Positions 40,804-50,011 are shown, counted from the stretch's first letter. The stretch is 64,000 nt of DNA from CALMZY01 sp052033915 (GCA_052033915.1 JBPOJF010000015.1:25417-89416); one strand, 5' to 3'. The notes: generated by a model from the sequence alone, not told the origin. Program-made: numbers and translations.

Positions 40804-43482
40804 ATGACTTTGTGGATCGGCGTGCTTCTCTCGCTGTTTATGGCGTGGGTGTTCGTCGCCTGCCTCCGGTTCCTGGACGTGCGCTCGATTCCGGGGTGGG
40901 TGCGGCTCCTTCTCGTCGCGGGGGCCGTGTGTCTCCTGTTCCGGCCTGACGAAGAGATGGAAGTGGGAGAAGATGCGGGCGCGTATTTCAACGCGGCGGT
41001 TTCCTACGCCCGCTACGGGCATCTCAACTTCGAGGACCCGGCCTTCGCGGATGTGGCCCCGGAAGAGCAGAAGGCGTTTCGATACGGGCACGGGGATTTC
41101 TTCGTTTCCAAGGATAACTGCCTGTGGGTTCAGGACCTTCAGATGCAGAAGAGGAAGCCGTGGTTCTTCCCCGCATACTCCCTCTTGATGGTCGTTCCCA
41201 TTGCGGCCGGGTTCCCGTATGGCGCGTTCTGGATTGCGCCGGTGCTGGCCATCCTGATCGGTGTGCTGCTGGCGGGGTTGGCGCGGTGGTTCACGGGCCG
41301 CGCGCTCGCGTCCGCCGCGGCATTCGTCCTCTACCTTCTGCACCCGGCGGTGGTCTGGAATGCGCGCTGCATGAGGGCGGAATGGCCCGCGTCCTTCCTT
41401 GTCCTGGCCGGCCTCGTCCTGTGGCTCGTTCCCATGCTGCCGGACAAACCGGCGTCGCGGACTACCGGGTTCCTCTCGGGGCTCTCGCTGGGTATGGCCA
41501 TGTTGTTTCATGTCACGGCGTTGTACGTCGCGATTCCGATGACGCTCGCCTCCTTGTGGCTCACGCGCCGCACGCCTTTCTGGACGGGGTGGTGGGGCGG
41601 TCTTATCGCGGGTGGAGGCCTTTTGCTGGCGCAGACACTCTGGGTCACGGATCCGTACTGGATGAAGCTCTCCTGGATTCGTTATGGGGGGACGATGCTG
41701 TTTTTGCCGATTGTCGCGTCCGTGCCGGCCGTTGTCGCGGGCCTTCGGTTCTGGTGGAGCCGGGTCGTCGCGCGCGAGAAGGCCGGTGTGATCGCCGGCC
41801 TGGCGATGAGCGTTTGCTTCGGCCTCCTCGTAGGATTGTCCATTCCGTTGCGGACGGAGGACGGCGGCATTCCCGGCCTGCCCGCCTGGGCGAACTCCTA
41901 CATCAGCCTGACGGATTTTCGCGGCGTCATGGACCTGTCGTCATGGCCGTGGTTCATCGCAGCGTTGCCGGGGACTCTGGTCCTGTGCGGGCGCCGCGGC
42001 GTGCAAGGCCGGCTGGGCCGCTGGATTTTCTTCGCGCTGGCGCCGGCCTCGATGACCATCGGCTGGGTCAACAACTACATGTTTGAGACGCGGCGCATGG
42101 TGACCTTCCTGGTCCCGCTCCTCGTGTTGTCCCTGCTGGCGCTGGTGTTCGCGATCGGGGAATGGGCCGCCGCCCGTCTGCACGAACGGTGGCCGCGCGC
42201 GGCCGCGCGGCCCGCCGCGATTTCCGGCGCGGTGATCTGCCTGTTGACTGCGGGCTTGCTGGCGGTTTCGGCCTGGGGGAAGGATTCCCTGTACACGACA
42301 TGGAACAACCGCGGGATGTTCGACTTCTATAGGAAGCTGTCCGACCGGATTCGCGATGCGGGCGATTTCCTTTTTGCGGAATACACGCAAGTGGGCGCGC
42401 CGATCGAACGCCTGGCGGACCGGCCGCTGCTGCCGCTGGCCTGGGATTACCGCTCCGACGACGATTACCGCGTTGCCGAGCAGGTCATGGCCCGGCTTGT
42501 GGCGCAGCATCCCGAGAGACGGCACGTGCTGATCACTCCGTTTTTCGGCGCGTCGATTCCGGGGGTCGGCCTGGAGCCGATATTCTCGGAGAGTCTTCAC
42601 ACCCGCCGGATCGAGCGGCTGAAGCGCGCAGTGCCGACCCGCGTGAAGGACAGCGTCCGCACACTGCATGTGTACCGCGTTGCGGGGGATGGTTCGACGG
42701 CGACGAACGCCTCGTACGTAAGAATCTTCGACGGCGGACGGCTCGGTCTCGCCGGGGCGGCCAACAAGGTGTCCGACCGAACCCTGATGGTGCGCGGTAT
42801 CGCGGTATCGCCCGATCAGGTCCGGACGCTCCGATTCGCCTGCTCGTGGAAGGAGCCGGGGCCGGTCGCGCTGGCCTTCGTGTTCGCGATTCCGTCGGGC
42901 GCGGCGCCGCGCCGGCTGAACGTCGAGCGCGCGGGCGGCGCCGCGCCGTCGCGCGTTCGGCGCTATAGTCTCGGGCCCGGCTGGGAGGTTGTGGAATGCG
43001 AGGGCAACGAGCCGGCCCGCGGCGCGTTCGAGTTTTCCGTAAGCGCCTCGGAACGCGTGTGCCTTTCGGATGCCTTTGCTCTTCTGCCGTCGGGCCGGTC
43101 CGCGGTGCGCCTGAAGACGGATGCCGAACAGGCATCGTTTGAGTTCGGGAACATGGATTCGCAGTGGCTCAAAGCGCGCGCCCGGGTGGCCCTGCCGGTT
43201 TATTCGGAGCCCTCGCGCGTGTGGATGCTTGCCACGCATGGCCGGCGCGGGGATCCGCTTGTCGAATGCGAAATCGGTCTCGAAAACGGCGGCGCGGAAC
43301 ATCAGCAGGCCCGCATCGAAACGGGATGGACCTGGTCGGTGTTCACTCTGCCCGGCGCGGACGGGGCATCGGGCGCGTTCCGTTGGCACGAGTTCATCAC
43401 CCGGCCGGCCTGGGATCCGGATGAGCCGGGTTTCCCGCCGGACCTGGGTGTCCGCGTCCAGCGAATTTGCGTCGCGCGGTAG
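40804..43482 (+). CDS. Large multi-membrane GT-C-like protein with C-terminal beta domain
   Basis: The 892-residue protein is read from the ATG at 40804; an ATG at 40777 is an alternative, and neither has a good ribosome-binding site. Residues 1-520 have about 11-13 hydrophobic segments with the acidic pair E56-D57 (EVGEDAGAYFNAAVSY) after the second, as in GT-C/PMT enzymes. FFPAYSLLMVVPIAAG and LLHPAVVWNARCMRAEWPA follow. The C-terminal 370 residues are soluble, probably periplasmic, and beta-rich. It may add a sugar outside the membrane and hold the acceptor with its C-terminal domain. The family is not identified. Confidence 0.65.
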   Translation: MTLWIGVLLSLFMAWVFVACLRFLDVRSIPGWVRLLLVAGAVCLLFRPDEEMEVGEDAGAYFNAAVSYARYGHLNFEDPAFADVAPEEQKAFRYGHGDFFVSKDNCLWVQDLQMQKRKPWFFPAYSLLMVVPIAAGFPYGAFWIAPVLAILIGVLLAGLARWFTGRALASAAAFVLYLLHPAVVWNARCMRAEWPASFLVLAGLVLWLVPMLPDKPASRTTGFLSGLSLGMAMLFHVTALYVAIPMTLASLWLTRRTPFWTGWWGGLIAGGGLLLAQTLWVTDPYWMKLSWIRYGGTMLFLPIVASVPAVVAGLRFWWSRVVAREKAGVIAGLAMSVCFGLLVGLSIPLRTEDGGIPGLPAWANSYISLTDFRGVMDLSSWPWFIAALPGTLVLCGRRGVQGRLGRWIFFALAPASMTIGWVNNYMFETRRMVTFLVPLLVLSLLALVFAIGEWAAARLHERWPRAAARPAAISGAVICLLTAGLLAVSAWGKDSLYTTWNNRGMFDFYRKLSDRIRDAGDFLFAEYTQVGAPIERLADRPLLPLAWDYRSDDDYRVAEQVMARLVAQHPERRHVLITPFFGASIPGVGLEPIFSESLHTRRIERLKRAVPTRVKDSVRTLHVYRVAGDGSTATNASYVRIFDGGRLGLAGAANKVSDRTLMVRGIAVSPDQVRTLRFACSWKEPGPVALAFVFAIPSGAAPRRLNVERAGGAAPSRVRRYSLGPGWEVVECEGNEPARGAFEFSVSASERVCLSDAFALLPSGRSAVRLKTDAEQASFEFGNMDSQWLKARARVALPVYSEPSRVWMLATHGRRGDPLVECEIGLENGGAEHQQARIETGWTWSVFTLPGADGASGAFRWHEFITRPAWDPDEPGFPPDLGVRVQRICVAR

Positions 43483-43571
43483 CGGCCGACTTGGGAAAAC
43501 GGGCTTTGCATTTGACGAGCAGGCCATTACATTCTTCCGTACATGTCCGGTCCCGCAGGAGGTAATCAGCC

Positions 43572-44042
43572 GTGAGTGAACATTCGATACAGGGCGTTGA
43601 GACCAAGAAGCTTGTATGGCGGAAGGATGATCGCGGCCGCCTGCTGGAGATTCTCCGGTGCAACGACGAGATTTTCAACGGCTTCGGGCAGGTCTATGTC
43701 ACCGTCGTTCTCCCGGAGGTCGTCAAGGCGTGGCACTATCACAAGAAGCAGGACGACAGCTTTGTCGCCCTGGCCGGCACGGTGCGGGTCGGTCTTTCCG
43801 ACGCGCGCGAGAACTCGCCCACGAAGGGGCGGACGGCGGAATACATCCTGTCCGCGGAGGATCCGTATGTGCTGGTGATTCCGCGCGGGGTATGGCACGG
43901 CTTCGAGTGCGTCGGCGACCGGGAGGCCATGGTCCTGAACGTGCCGAACATGCCGTACGACCATGAGCGCCCGGACGAGTACCGGCTCGATCCGTTCACG
44001 AACGACATCCCGTTCACGTGGAATGCGAAGCGCGGCGGGTGA
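43572..44042 (+). CDS. rfbC: dTDP-4-dehydrorhamnose 3,5-epimerase family protein (short form)
   Basis: The 156-residue cupin starts at a GTG behind GGAGGT. It has KDDRGRLLEIL, the catalytic-His segment KAWHYHKKQDD near residue 55, GTVRVGLSDARENSP and IPRGVWHGFECVGD. The protein is about 25 residues shorter than classical RfbC (around 180) and belongs to the short branch; it could act on a related keto-sugar. It leads the rfbC-rfbA-rfbD-rfbB set, so the expected product is dTDP-L-rhamnose. Confidence 0.8.
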   Translation: MSEHSIQGVETKKLVWRKDDRGRLLEILRCNDEIFNGFGQVYVTVVLPEVVKAWHYHKKQDDSFVALAGTVRVGLSDARENSPTKGRTAEYILSAEDPYVLVIPRGVWHGFECVGDREAMVLNVPNMPYDHERPDEYRLDPFTNDIPFTWNAKRGG

Positions 44043-44055
44043 GGGCGGAACCCTG

Positions 44056-44139
44056 AAACCTGAGTTTGGGTCGGACAAACAGCGAGCGGAGACCTGAAAT
44101 CGGAATAGAAGCAAGACCCGCGCTCCGAAACTCAGGTTT
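44056..44139. repeat. Inverted repeat upstream of rfbA
   Basis: AAACCTGAGTTT (44056-44067) and AAACTCAGGTTT (44128-44139) are perfect 12-base inverted arms enclosing 60 bases. Part of the same sequence (AACTCAGGTTT) recurs at 58680. It may be an intergenic repeat element or a leader structure between rfbC and rfbA. Confidence 0.65.
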
Positions 44140-44161
44140 CTGATTTAGCAAAGAGGTGGTT

Positions 44162-44893
44162 ATGAAAGGCATTGTTTTAGCTGGCGGATTGGGGACGCGG
44201 CTGTATCCGCTGACGAAGATCACGAACAAGCATCTGCTTCCGATCTACAAGAAGCCGATGATTTACTACCCGATCGAAATGCTGGTCGAGGCCGGCATTC
44301 GCGAGATCATGGTCGTCACCGGCGGCCGCAACGCGGGCGATTTCCTGCGCCTGATCGGCAACGGCAGGGACTTCGGCCTGTCGGGGATCCACTACACGTA
44401 CCAGGAAGGCGAGGGCGGCATCGCCGAGGCGCTCGGTCTGGCCGAGGAATTCGCGGAAGGGCAGAAGGTCGTCGTCGTGCTGGGCGACAACCTCCTCGAG
44501 AAGGGAATCTCGCGCGGCGTGGCGAACTTCAGGAGACAAAAGAAGGGCGCGCGTCTTTTCCTGAAAGAGGTCGATCATCCGTGGGAATACGGCATAGCCG
44601 AGATCAGCGGCCGGAGGATCAAGCGGATCATCGAGAAACCGAAGCGCCCGCCCACGAACCTCGCGGTCATCGGCGTGTACATGTATCCCGGCGATGTCTT
44701 CAAGATCGTGAAGACCCTGAAGCCCTCCAAGCGCGGCGAACTGGAGATCACGGACGTGAACAACGCGTACATCCGGCGCGGCGGCCTGGAATACGAGGTC
44801 GTCGACGGCTGGTGGATGGATGCCGGCGAGAATACCGAAGCCCTTCTCCAGGCCAATATCACGGTCGCGCGCGCGGCCGGAGTGAAGATCTAG
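44162..44893 (+). CDS. rfbA: Glucose-1-phosphate thymidylyltransferase, short form
   Basis: The 243-residue protein starts at the ATG at 44162 behind AAAGAGGT. It has the nucleotidyltransferase motif LAGGLGTRLYPLTKITNKHLLP at the N-terminus with the catalytic Arg and Lys, YQEGEGGIAEALGLAEEF, VVVVLGDNLLE with the metal Asp, FLKEVDHPWEYGIAE and IIEKPK. It lacks the C-terminal helical extension of the 290-residue RmlA enzymes, which places it in the short family. It makes dTDP-glucose for the next steps. Confidence 0.9.
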   Translation: MKGIVLAGGLGTRLYPLTKITNKHLLPIYKKPMIYYPIEMLVEAGIREIMVVTGGRNAGDFLRLIGNGRDFGLSGIHYTYQEGEGGIAEALGLAEEFAEGQKVVVVLGDNLLEKGISRGVANFRRQKKGARLFLKEVDHPWEYGIAEISGRRIKRIIEKPKRPPTNLAVIGVYMYPGDVFKIVKTLKPSKRGELEITDVNNAYIRRGGLEYEVVDGWWMDAGENTEALLQANITVARAAGVKI

Positions 44894-44899
44894 CTCCCG

Positions 44900-45745
44900 A
44901 TGAAAGTCGCTGTCATTGGCTGTAACGGGATGCTCGGCACGGACGTGATGGCCGCGTGCCGCGCCGCGGGAATTGAAACGCGTGGGCTCGACCTGCCGTC
45001 CTTCGACATTACCCGGTTCGACGTCGTCCGCGAACATCTTCCCGACGTGGACCGCGTGGTGAACTGCGCCGCGTACGTGCGCGTAGACGATGCGGAGGCC
45101 GAGCGCGAACAGGCGTACGCGGTCAACGCGGAAGGCGCCGGCAACGTCGCGCGCATCTGCTCGGCGAAAGGCATCGGCCTGATCCACCTCAGCACGGACT
45201 ACGTGTTCGACGGCCGCAAGGGGTCGGCCTATTCCGAAACGGATCCGGTGAATCCTCTGAACGTGTACGGCGCCAGCAAGCTCGCGGGCGAGGAATGGGT
45301 CCGGGACGCGGGCGGTCGAAGCCTGATCGTCAGGACGCAGTCGCTGTTCGGCGTCCGCGGCGCGAACTTCGTCCGCACCATCGCCCGGCGGCTGAAGCAA
45401 AGCGACGAGCCGTTGAGGGTGGTGAACGACCAGTTCATGTCCCCGACGTACACGAGGCATCTCGCGGAGGCCCTGGCGCGCCTGCTTCAGGCGGATCGCG
45501 AAGGCATCGTGAATGTCGCGGCGGAAGGCTGCTGTTCCTGGTTTGAATTCGCGCAGGCGATCGCCGCGCGCGTGAAGCCCGGCGCGGCGGTTCATCCCGT
45601 CCGCGCGGCGGAATTTCCGCGGCCGGCGCCGCGGCCGGCGTACTCGGTGCTCGACACCCGCCGCTACCGCGAATGGACCGGCAGCGCGCTGCCGCCGTGG
45701 CAGAAGGGGTTGGAAGAGTATCTCGCAGAGGAGAAACCGGCATGA
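44900..45745 (+). CDS. rfbD: dTDP-4-dehydrorhamnose reductase
   Basis: The 281-residue extended SDR has the NADPH loop GCNGMLGTDV at residues 7-16, NCAAYVRVDDAE, LSTDYVFDG, and the catalytic YGASKLAGE. The substrate segment NDQFMSPTYTRHLAEAL is typical of RmlD. It catalyses the last step to dTDP-L-rhamnose. Six bases separate it from rfbA, and rfbB starts in its stop codon. Confidence 0.93.
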   Translation: MKVAVIGCNGMLGTDVMAACRAAGIETRGLDLPSFDITRFDVVREHLPDVDRVVNCAAYVRVDDAEAEREQAYAVNAEGAGNVARICSAKGIGLIHLSTDYVFDGRKGSAYSETDPVNPLNVYGASKLAGEEWVRDAGGRSLIVRTQSLFGVRGANFVRTIARRLKQSDEPLRVVNDQFMSPTYTRHLAEALARLLQADREGIVNVAAEGCCSWFEFAQAIAARVKPGAAVHPVRAAEFPRPAPRPAYSVLDTRRYREWTGSALPPWQKGLEEYLAEEKPA

Positions 45746-46755
45746 AACTGTTTGTCACCGGCGGCGCCGGATTCATCGGCAGCAACTTCGTCCGCCACAT
45801 GCTCGCGGCGTATCCCGACGTCCGGATCGTGAACTTCGACGCGTTGACGTATGCCGGCAACCTCGAAAATCTTTCCGATATCGAGAAGGATGCGCGCTAC
45901 ACGTTCGTTCGCGGCGACATCAGCCGCGTGGACGATGTCCGCGCCGTCTTCTCCGGCAACACGTTCGATGCCGTCGTCAACTTCGCCGCCGAGAGCCATG
46001 TGGACCGCAGCCTGCACCTCGGCGCCGATCCGTTCATCCACACCAATGTGCTCGGCGCGCAAATCCTGCTCGATGCCTCGCGCGAGTACGGTGTGAAGCG
46101 CTACGTGCAGATTTCAACGGACGAGGTGTACGGCAGTCTCGGGGCGGAAGGGCGTTTCTCCGAGACGACGCCCGTCGCGCCGAACAATCCGTATTCGGCC
46201 ACCAAGGCCGCCGCCGATTTCCTCGTGCGCGCCGCCCATCGCTCCCACGGCGTGGATGCGGTGATTACGCGCTGCTCCAACAACTTCGGCCCGTACCAGT
46301 TCCCGGAGAAGCTGATTCCGCTGATGATCGCCAACGCGCTGGAGGACAAGCCGCTGCCGGTTTACGGCGACGGCATGCACGTGCGCGACTGGATTTACGT
46401 GCTCGATCATTGCAGCGCCATCGACGCGGTTTTGCGGAAGGGCAGGGCGGGGGAGGTTTACAACATCGGCAGCATGAGCGACGTTCCGAACCTGCATGTC
46501 GTGAAGCAGATTCTCGCGATTCTCAAGAAGCCCGAATCGCTCATCCGGTTCGTCAAGGACCGTCCCGGCCACGACCGCCGCTACGCGATGGACGCGATCA
46601 AGATACAGGAAGAGCTCGGCTGGAAGCCCGCGCACAGCTTCGACGACGGCTTGAAGCGGACCGTCGACTGGTACCTCGGCCACAAGCCCTGGCTCGACCG
46701 CATCCGCAGCGGGGAATACGCGAAGTACTACGAGAAGATGTATTCCGGGCGCTGA
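45742..46755 (+). CDS. rfbB: dTDP-glucose 4,6-dehydratase
   Basis: The 337-residue SDR starts at the ATG at 45742, overlapping rfbD by four bases. It has TGGAGFIGSNF, NFDALTYAGNLENL, NFAAESHVDRSL, the STDEVYGSL catalytic segment with Thr-Asp-Glu, and YSATKAAAD with the YxxxK pair. TRCSNNFGPYQFPEKLIP is unmistakable for RmlB. It converts dTDP-glucose to the 4-keto-6-deoxy intermediate. The order C-A-D-B is complete. Confidence 0.96.
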   Translation: MKLFVTGGAGFIGSNFVRHMLAAYPDVRIVNFDALTYAGNLENLSDIEKDARYTFVRGDISRVDDVRAVFSGNTFDAVVNFAAESHVDRSLHLGADPFIHTNVLGAQILLDASREYGVKRYVQISTDEVYGSLGAEGRFSETTPVAPNNPYSATKAAADFLVRAAHRSHGVDAVITRCSNNFGPYQFPEKLIPLMIANALEDKPLPVYGDGMHVRDWIYVLDHCSAIDAVLRKGRAGEVYNIGSMSDVPNLHVVKQILAILKKPESLIRFVKDRPGHDRRYAMDAIKIQEELGWKPAHSFDDGLKRTVDWYLGHKPWLDRIRSGEYAKYYEKMYSGR

Positions 46756-46758
46756 GTT

Positions 46759-46804
46759 TTCCAAGCCTTGGACAATTCGGTCAAAACGCTTCCCAAGGTT
46801 GGAA
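46759..46804. terminator. Palindromic element copy 3, possible terminator after the rhamnose operon
   Basis: TTCCAAGCCTTGGA (46759-46772) and TTCCCAAGGTTGGAA (46790-46804) lie directly after the rfbB stop and are mutually near-complementary, so together they may form a long hairpin, followed by AAAA rather than a T run on the plus strand. On the minus strand a T run follows. A terminator for the converging minus-strand gene is therefore more plausible than for rfbB. Confidence 0.5.
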
Positions 46805-46831
46805 AAATCTCTCGCATGGGGTCTCGGCGGG

Positions 46832-47893
46832 TTACGTCCGGGATAACCGGATCCGTTGTTCGCCGGCGGGGGAATCCGCATTTCCGGTTGTCGCCGGCGC
46901 GGCAGGCCTGTTTCTTTGGGACGCGAACTGTTCGCGCATCCGGATGAATCGTTCGTTCAAGTCGCGGTAGGCCTTGCCGAGATTCAGATGGTTCTCCTCC
47001 ATCTCCGCCACGCGGTTGCGGATGCTGTCGGCTTCCGCCCGTTCGCGGCGCACGATCTCCTCCATCTGCCGGATCGTTTCCTCGGCCCGCTTCTCTGTTT
47101 CGGCGCGGGACTCGATGAGGGACTGGATCTCGCGGGACTTGGCGGTCAGATGCTGCATCAGCGTGTCGAACTGCGCCGACATCTCCTGGTGGGACTCCAT
47201 CAGGGCGGCGAGCTGTTTCGTGGCGCTGTCCGTGGAACCGGATTCGACGACCTGTTTCAGCGCGTCGTAGCTGCTTTCGACGTGCGTGAGCTTTCTCTTC
47301 AGTTGTTCGATGGCGCGGCGGGAGGCGAGTTCGTTCTTGCGCATATCGTTGGCGCGCTCGTTGAACGAGTTCTCCCGGCGCAGGGAGTTTGCGCGCTCAT
47401 CGTCGTACATCTTTCGCCACTTCTTTGCCTCGCGTTCAAAGAAATCCTTGCTCTGGGCGATCTCCTTCCACTCCGCGCGCGCCGGAACGGCCGAGGCGGC
47501 CGCCGTGTCGCTGTGCGCCGGTTCGGCGGGAACGGCGGGGATGGACTGCTTGGGTTTGCGCGCCTGTTCGTCCGCGGCGGCCAGGGCCTTGCCGAGGGTC
47601 TGGACCGCGCCGGTGGTTTTGTGGGTCAACCGGGTCTGCGGGTTCAGGGAGCCGTCGGCAACGAGTTCGCGCAGCGCGGACAGGTGGAGCGGGCCGTACA
47701 TGGATTGGTCATCGGTCTCGATGAGCCAATCCATCTGGAGGGCCGGTTTGTCATGCGCGGGGGACCAGGTCTGGCGGTCCTGCGAAATATGGTCTTCCGG
47801 CGCGATGCGCCCCTCGGCGGCCCACCGGCGGAGCGCCCCATCGTCCACGGGGCCGTAAACCGTATCGTCACTTTTTCGAAGGTACCAATTCAT
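46832..47893 (-). CDS. Tandem GYF_2-like domains plus long coiled coil, function unknown
   Basis: The 353-residue cytoplasmic protein carries two related GYF_2/DUF4339-type modules: residues 1-50 (WYLRKSDDTVYGPVDDGALRRW, then GRIAPEDHISQD) and residues 53-105 (DWLIETDDQSMYGPLHLSAL, then GSLNPQTRLTHK). A Pro/Ala linker at 112-140 leads to a coiled coil of about 180 residues, rich in Glu/Arg/Lys. There is no membrane segment. The GYF-like modules in PVC bacteria are thought to be protein-interaction domains. The neighbouring LysM lipoprotein (39 bases upstream on the same strand) also has a coiled coil; both may work in envelope organisation. No function is claimed. Confidence 0.75.
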   Translation of the reverse strand: MNWYLRKSDDTVYGPVDDGALRRWAAEGRIAPEDHISQDRQTWSPAHDKPALQMDWLIETDDQSMYGPLHLSALRELVADGSLNPQTRLTHKTTGAVQTLGKALAAADEQARKPKQSIPAVPAEPAHSDTAAASAVPARAEWKEIAQSKDFFEREAKKWRKMYDDERANSLRRENSFNERANDMRKNELASRRAIEQLKRKLTHVESSYDALKQVVESGSTDSATKQLAALMESHQEMSAQFDTLMQHLTAKSREIQSLIESRAETEKRAEETIRQMEEIVRRERAEADSIRNRVAEMEENHLNLGKAYRDLNERFIRMREQFASQRNRPAAPATTGNADSPAGEQRIRLSRT

Positions 47894-47932
47894 GATCCGG
47901 TGTTCCTGGTTCGTCGCGGTTCCGGCGACAGA

Positions 47933-48511
47933 CTAGTCGGGGACGAAAATCTTCTGGCCCACGCGCAGCCGGTTCGGGTCCTTGATGTCGTTGTTGTCGA
48001 GGATGGCCTTGCTGGTCACGCCGTACGCGGCGGCGATCGCGGAAAGAGTTTCGCCCGCCTGCACTTCGTGCTCGTACCCGGTTTGGGAACTTGAGGACGA
48101 ACTCTTTTTTGCGCTCTGTTTCCTGGCGGAGGAGCCGGACGATTTCGAGGAGCCGACGATCTGGGTGATCTTCGAGCTGAGCTTGTCGACGATCTCCTGC
48201 TTGTCCCGCTCGCGGGCGGCGTCCACGGCGCGAATTCGGGTTTCCAGGTTGTCGAGCCGGGCTTGCAGGGGTTGAACGGGTGAGGGGGCCGAGCGCGACG
48301 CGTTGACCTCCTGGTGCAGGCGCTCCACTTCCAACTCGAGGCCCTCGATGCGGCCGTCCAGCTTCCGCATCCTGTCCTGGATGATCAGCATGTCCTCGCG
48401 CGCCTGCATCTTTTCCGCGTTGTCCGTCAAGGTGACACAGCCGGAGGCGCCGGCCAGGAGGGCCGCGCAGGGCGCGGCGAGAAGAATCCGTCGAAGAAAG
48501 GAGTTTTTCAT
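47933..48511 (-). CDS. LysM-domain lipoprotein with coiled coil
   Basis: The 192-residue protein has a signal peptide with lipobox LAGASGC and Cys25, followed by a coiled coil at about residues 30-110 (KMQAREDMLIIQDRMRKLDG), a Ser/Lys-rich linker (residues 115-140) and a C-terminal LysM domain (residues 148-192: HEVQAGETLSAIAAAYGV to GQKIFVPD). LysM binds peptidoglycan. The layout suggests an outer-membrane lipoprotein that contacts the cell wall, like YgbR/CpoB-type or division-related proteins. The adjacent GYF/coiled-coil gene is on the same strand. Confidence 0.88.
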   Translation of the reverse strand: MKNSFLRRILLAAPCAALLAGASGCVTLTDNAEKMQAREDMLIIQDRMRKLDGRIEGLELEVERLHQEVNASRSAPSPVQPLQARLDNLETRIRAVDAARERDKQEIVDKLSSKITQIVGSSKSSGSSARKQSAKKSSSSSSQTGYEHEVQAGETLSAIAAAYGVTSKAILDNNDIKDPNRLRVGQKIFVPD

Positions 48512-48694
48512 TATGGGTTCTGCTTAACCTAAGGCGCTGTCTTTCTCAAGCAAATAGGAAGCGCCGTTCCATTCCCTTTCATCGGCCCTGAAATGCAGAG
48601 CGTGCGTTTCGTCCTGGAAGACGGCCGTTGCCCGCGCGCCGGAGGCGACAAAACCTTTGACCGGCGCCTTTTTGGCGGTAACGTATTGCGGAAG

Positions 48695-50011
48695 ATGATC
48701 CACGAAATCCTCATCAAGAACGCGCAGGTCTGGATTTCCGCGGACCGTGAAGTCGTGCGCGACGGTTCCGTTCTCATCCGCGACGGGCGCATTGCGCGGG
48801 TCGGCCGTTTCCACGCGCGCGCCGAAACGGTGATCGACGCCGACGGCTGCCTGGTCATGCCGGGCTTTGTGCAGGGGCACGTGCACCTGTGCCAGACGCT
48901 GTTTCGCGGCGGCGCGGAAGACATGCTGTTGCTGCCGTGGCTGACGAAGTACATTTGGTCCCTCGAGGCGGCCCACGACGAGGAATCTCTGCGGGCCTCC
49001 GCCCTCCTGGCGTGCGCCGAATTCATCCGGAGCGGGACCTCCGCGTTCATGTCCATGGAGACCGTCCGCCACACCGGCGTGGTGTTCGATGCCGTGGCCG
49101 ATGCGGGGTTGATGGGGGTGATCTCCCTCTGCCTGATGGACGAGAGCGGCGGGTACAAGCCGCTGGCCGTGGACATCGAGGATTCCCTGGCGGATTGCGA
49201 GCTTCTGCTGGACCGGTGGCAGGATCATGACGATCTCCGGCTGGCGGTGGCGCCGCGTTTCGCGCTGAGCTGCACGGGCGATCACATGCGCGCCGCCGCG
49301 CAGTATGCCCGCGACCGCGGCCTGCTCATTCACACGCACGCGTCGGAGCAGGTGACGGAGGTCGAACTGGTGCGCGAACGCACGGGGATGTGCAACATCG
49401 AGTACCTGCATTCGCTGGGGCTGACCGGAAAGGACGTGTGTCTCGCGCACTGCGTGCACACCCAGCCGCACGAGAGGGCGATCCTGGCGGAGACGGATAC
49501 GCGGGTGCTCCACTGCCCGTCCGCGAACCTCAAGCTCGGCTCCGGCATCGCGCCGATCCCGGAGTACCTCCGGTCCGGAGTGACCGTAGCCATCGGCGCG
49601 GACGGCGCGCCCTGCAACAACCGGCTGGACATGTTCATGGAGATGCGGGAGGCCGGCCTGCTTCAGAAGATCCGGCTCGGACCGACCGCGCTGCCGGCCC
49701 GCGACATCGTGAGGATGGCGACGGAGAGCGGGGCCCGGGCGTTGGTCTGGTCGGAGGAAATGGGTACGCTGGAGGAGGGCAAGCGGGCGAATCTCATTCT
49801 CGTCTCGCAGGACAGCGTGCACGTCTTGCCGTCGGAGGATGTCGCGGGAAACCTGGTGTACGCCAACGCGGCGAGCGATGTCGTCATGACCCTGGTGAAC
49901 GGGAAAATTCTCTACGAGGACGGCCGGTTGACGACGATCGACGAAGAGAAGCTTAAGGAACAGGTCCGGAAGCAGAGGCGAAAGCTCTTCGAGAGGGCGG
50001 GGCTGGCCTAG
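48695..50011 (+). CDS. Amidohydrolase: S-adenosylhomocysteine / 5'-deoxyadenosine deaminase type
   Basis: The 438-residue protein is read from the ATG at 48695 (MIHEILIKNAQVW) because upstream residues do not match the family. Metal-site motifs: GFVQGHVHLCQTLFRG with HxH near residue 62, THASEQ near residue 213, LAHCVH near residue 248, and GADGAPCNNR near residue 300. This is the MtaD/SsnA/TrzA branch, whose members deaminate SAH, MTA or deoxyadenosine; guanine and atrazine-type relatives cannot be excluded. The cysteine in GAPCNNRLDM is typical of SAH deaminase-like members. It stands alone on the plus strand. Confidence 0.85.
   Translation: MIHEILIKNAQVWISADREVVRDGSVLIRDGRIARVGRFHARAETVIDADGCLVMPGFVQGHVHLCQTLFRGGAEDMLLLPWLTKYIWSLEAAHDEESLRASALLACAEFIRSGTSAFMSMETVRHTGVVFDAVADAGLMGVISLCLMDESGGYKPLAVDIEDSLADCELLLDRWQDHDDLRLAVAPRFALSCTGDHMRAAAQYARDRGLLIHTHASEQVTEVELVRERTGMCNIEYLHSLGLTGKDVCLAHCVHTQPHERAILAETDTRVLHCPSANLKLGSGIAPIPEYLRSGVTVAIGADGAPCNNRLDMFMEMREAGLLQKIRLGPTALPARDIVRMATESGARALVWSEEMGTLEEGKRANLILVSQDSVHVLPSEDVAGNLVYANAASDVVMTLVNGKILYEDGRLTTIDEEKLKEQVRKQRRKLFERAGLA

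Noticed and set aside
41941..43527. 528-codon minus-strand frame
   Set aside because: It is antisense to the soluble part of the 40804 gene; no start site or motif.
46856..48094. 412-codon plus-strand frame
   Set aside because: It runs against the GYF/coiled-coil and LysM genes, both of which have clear domains.
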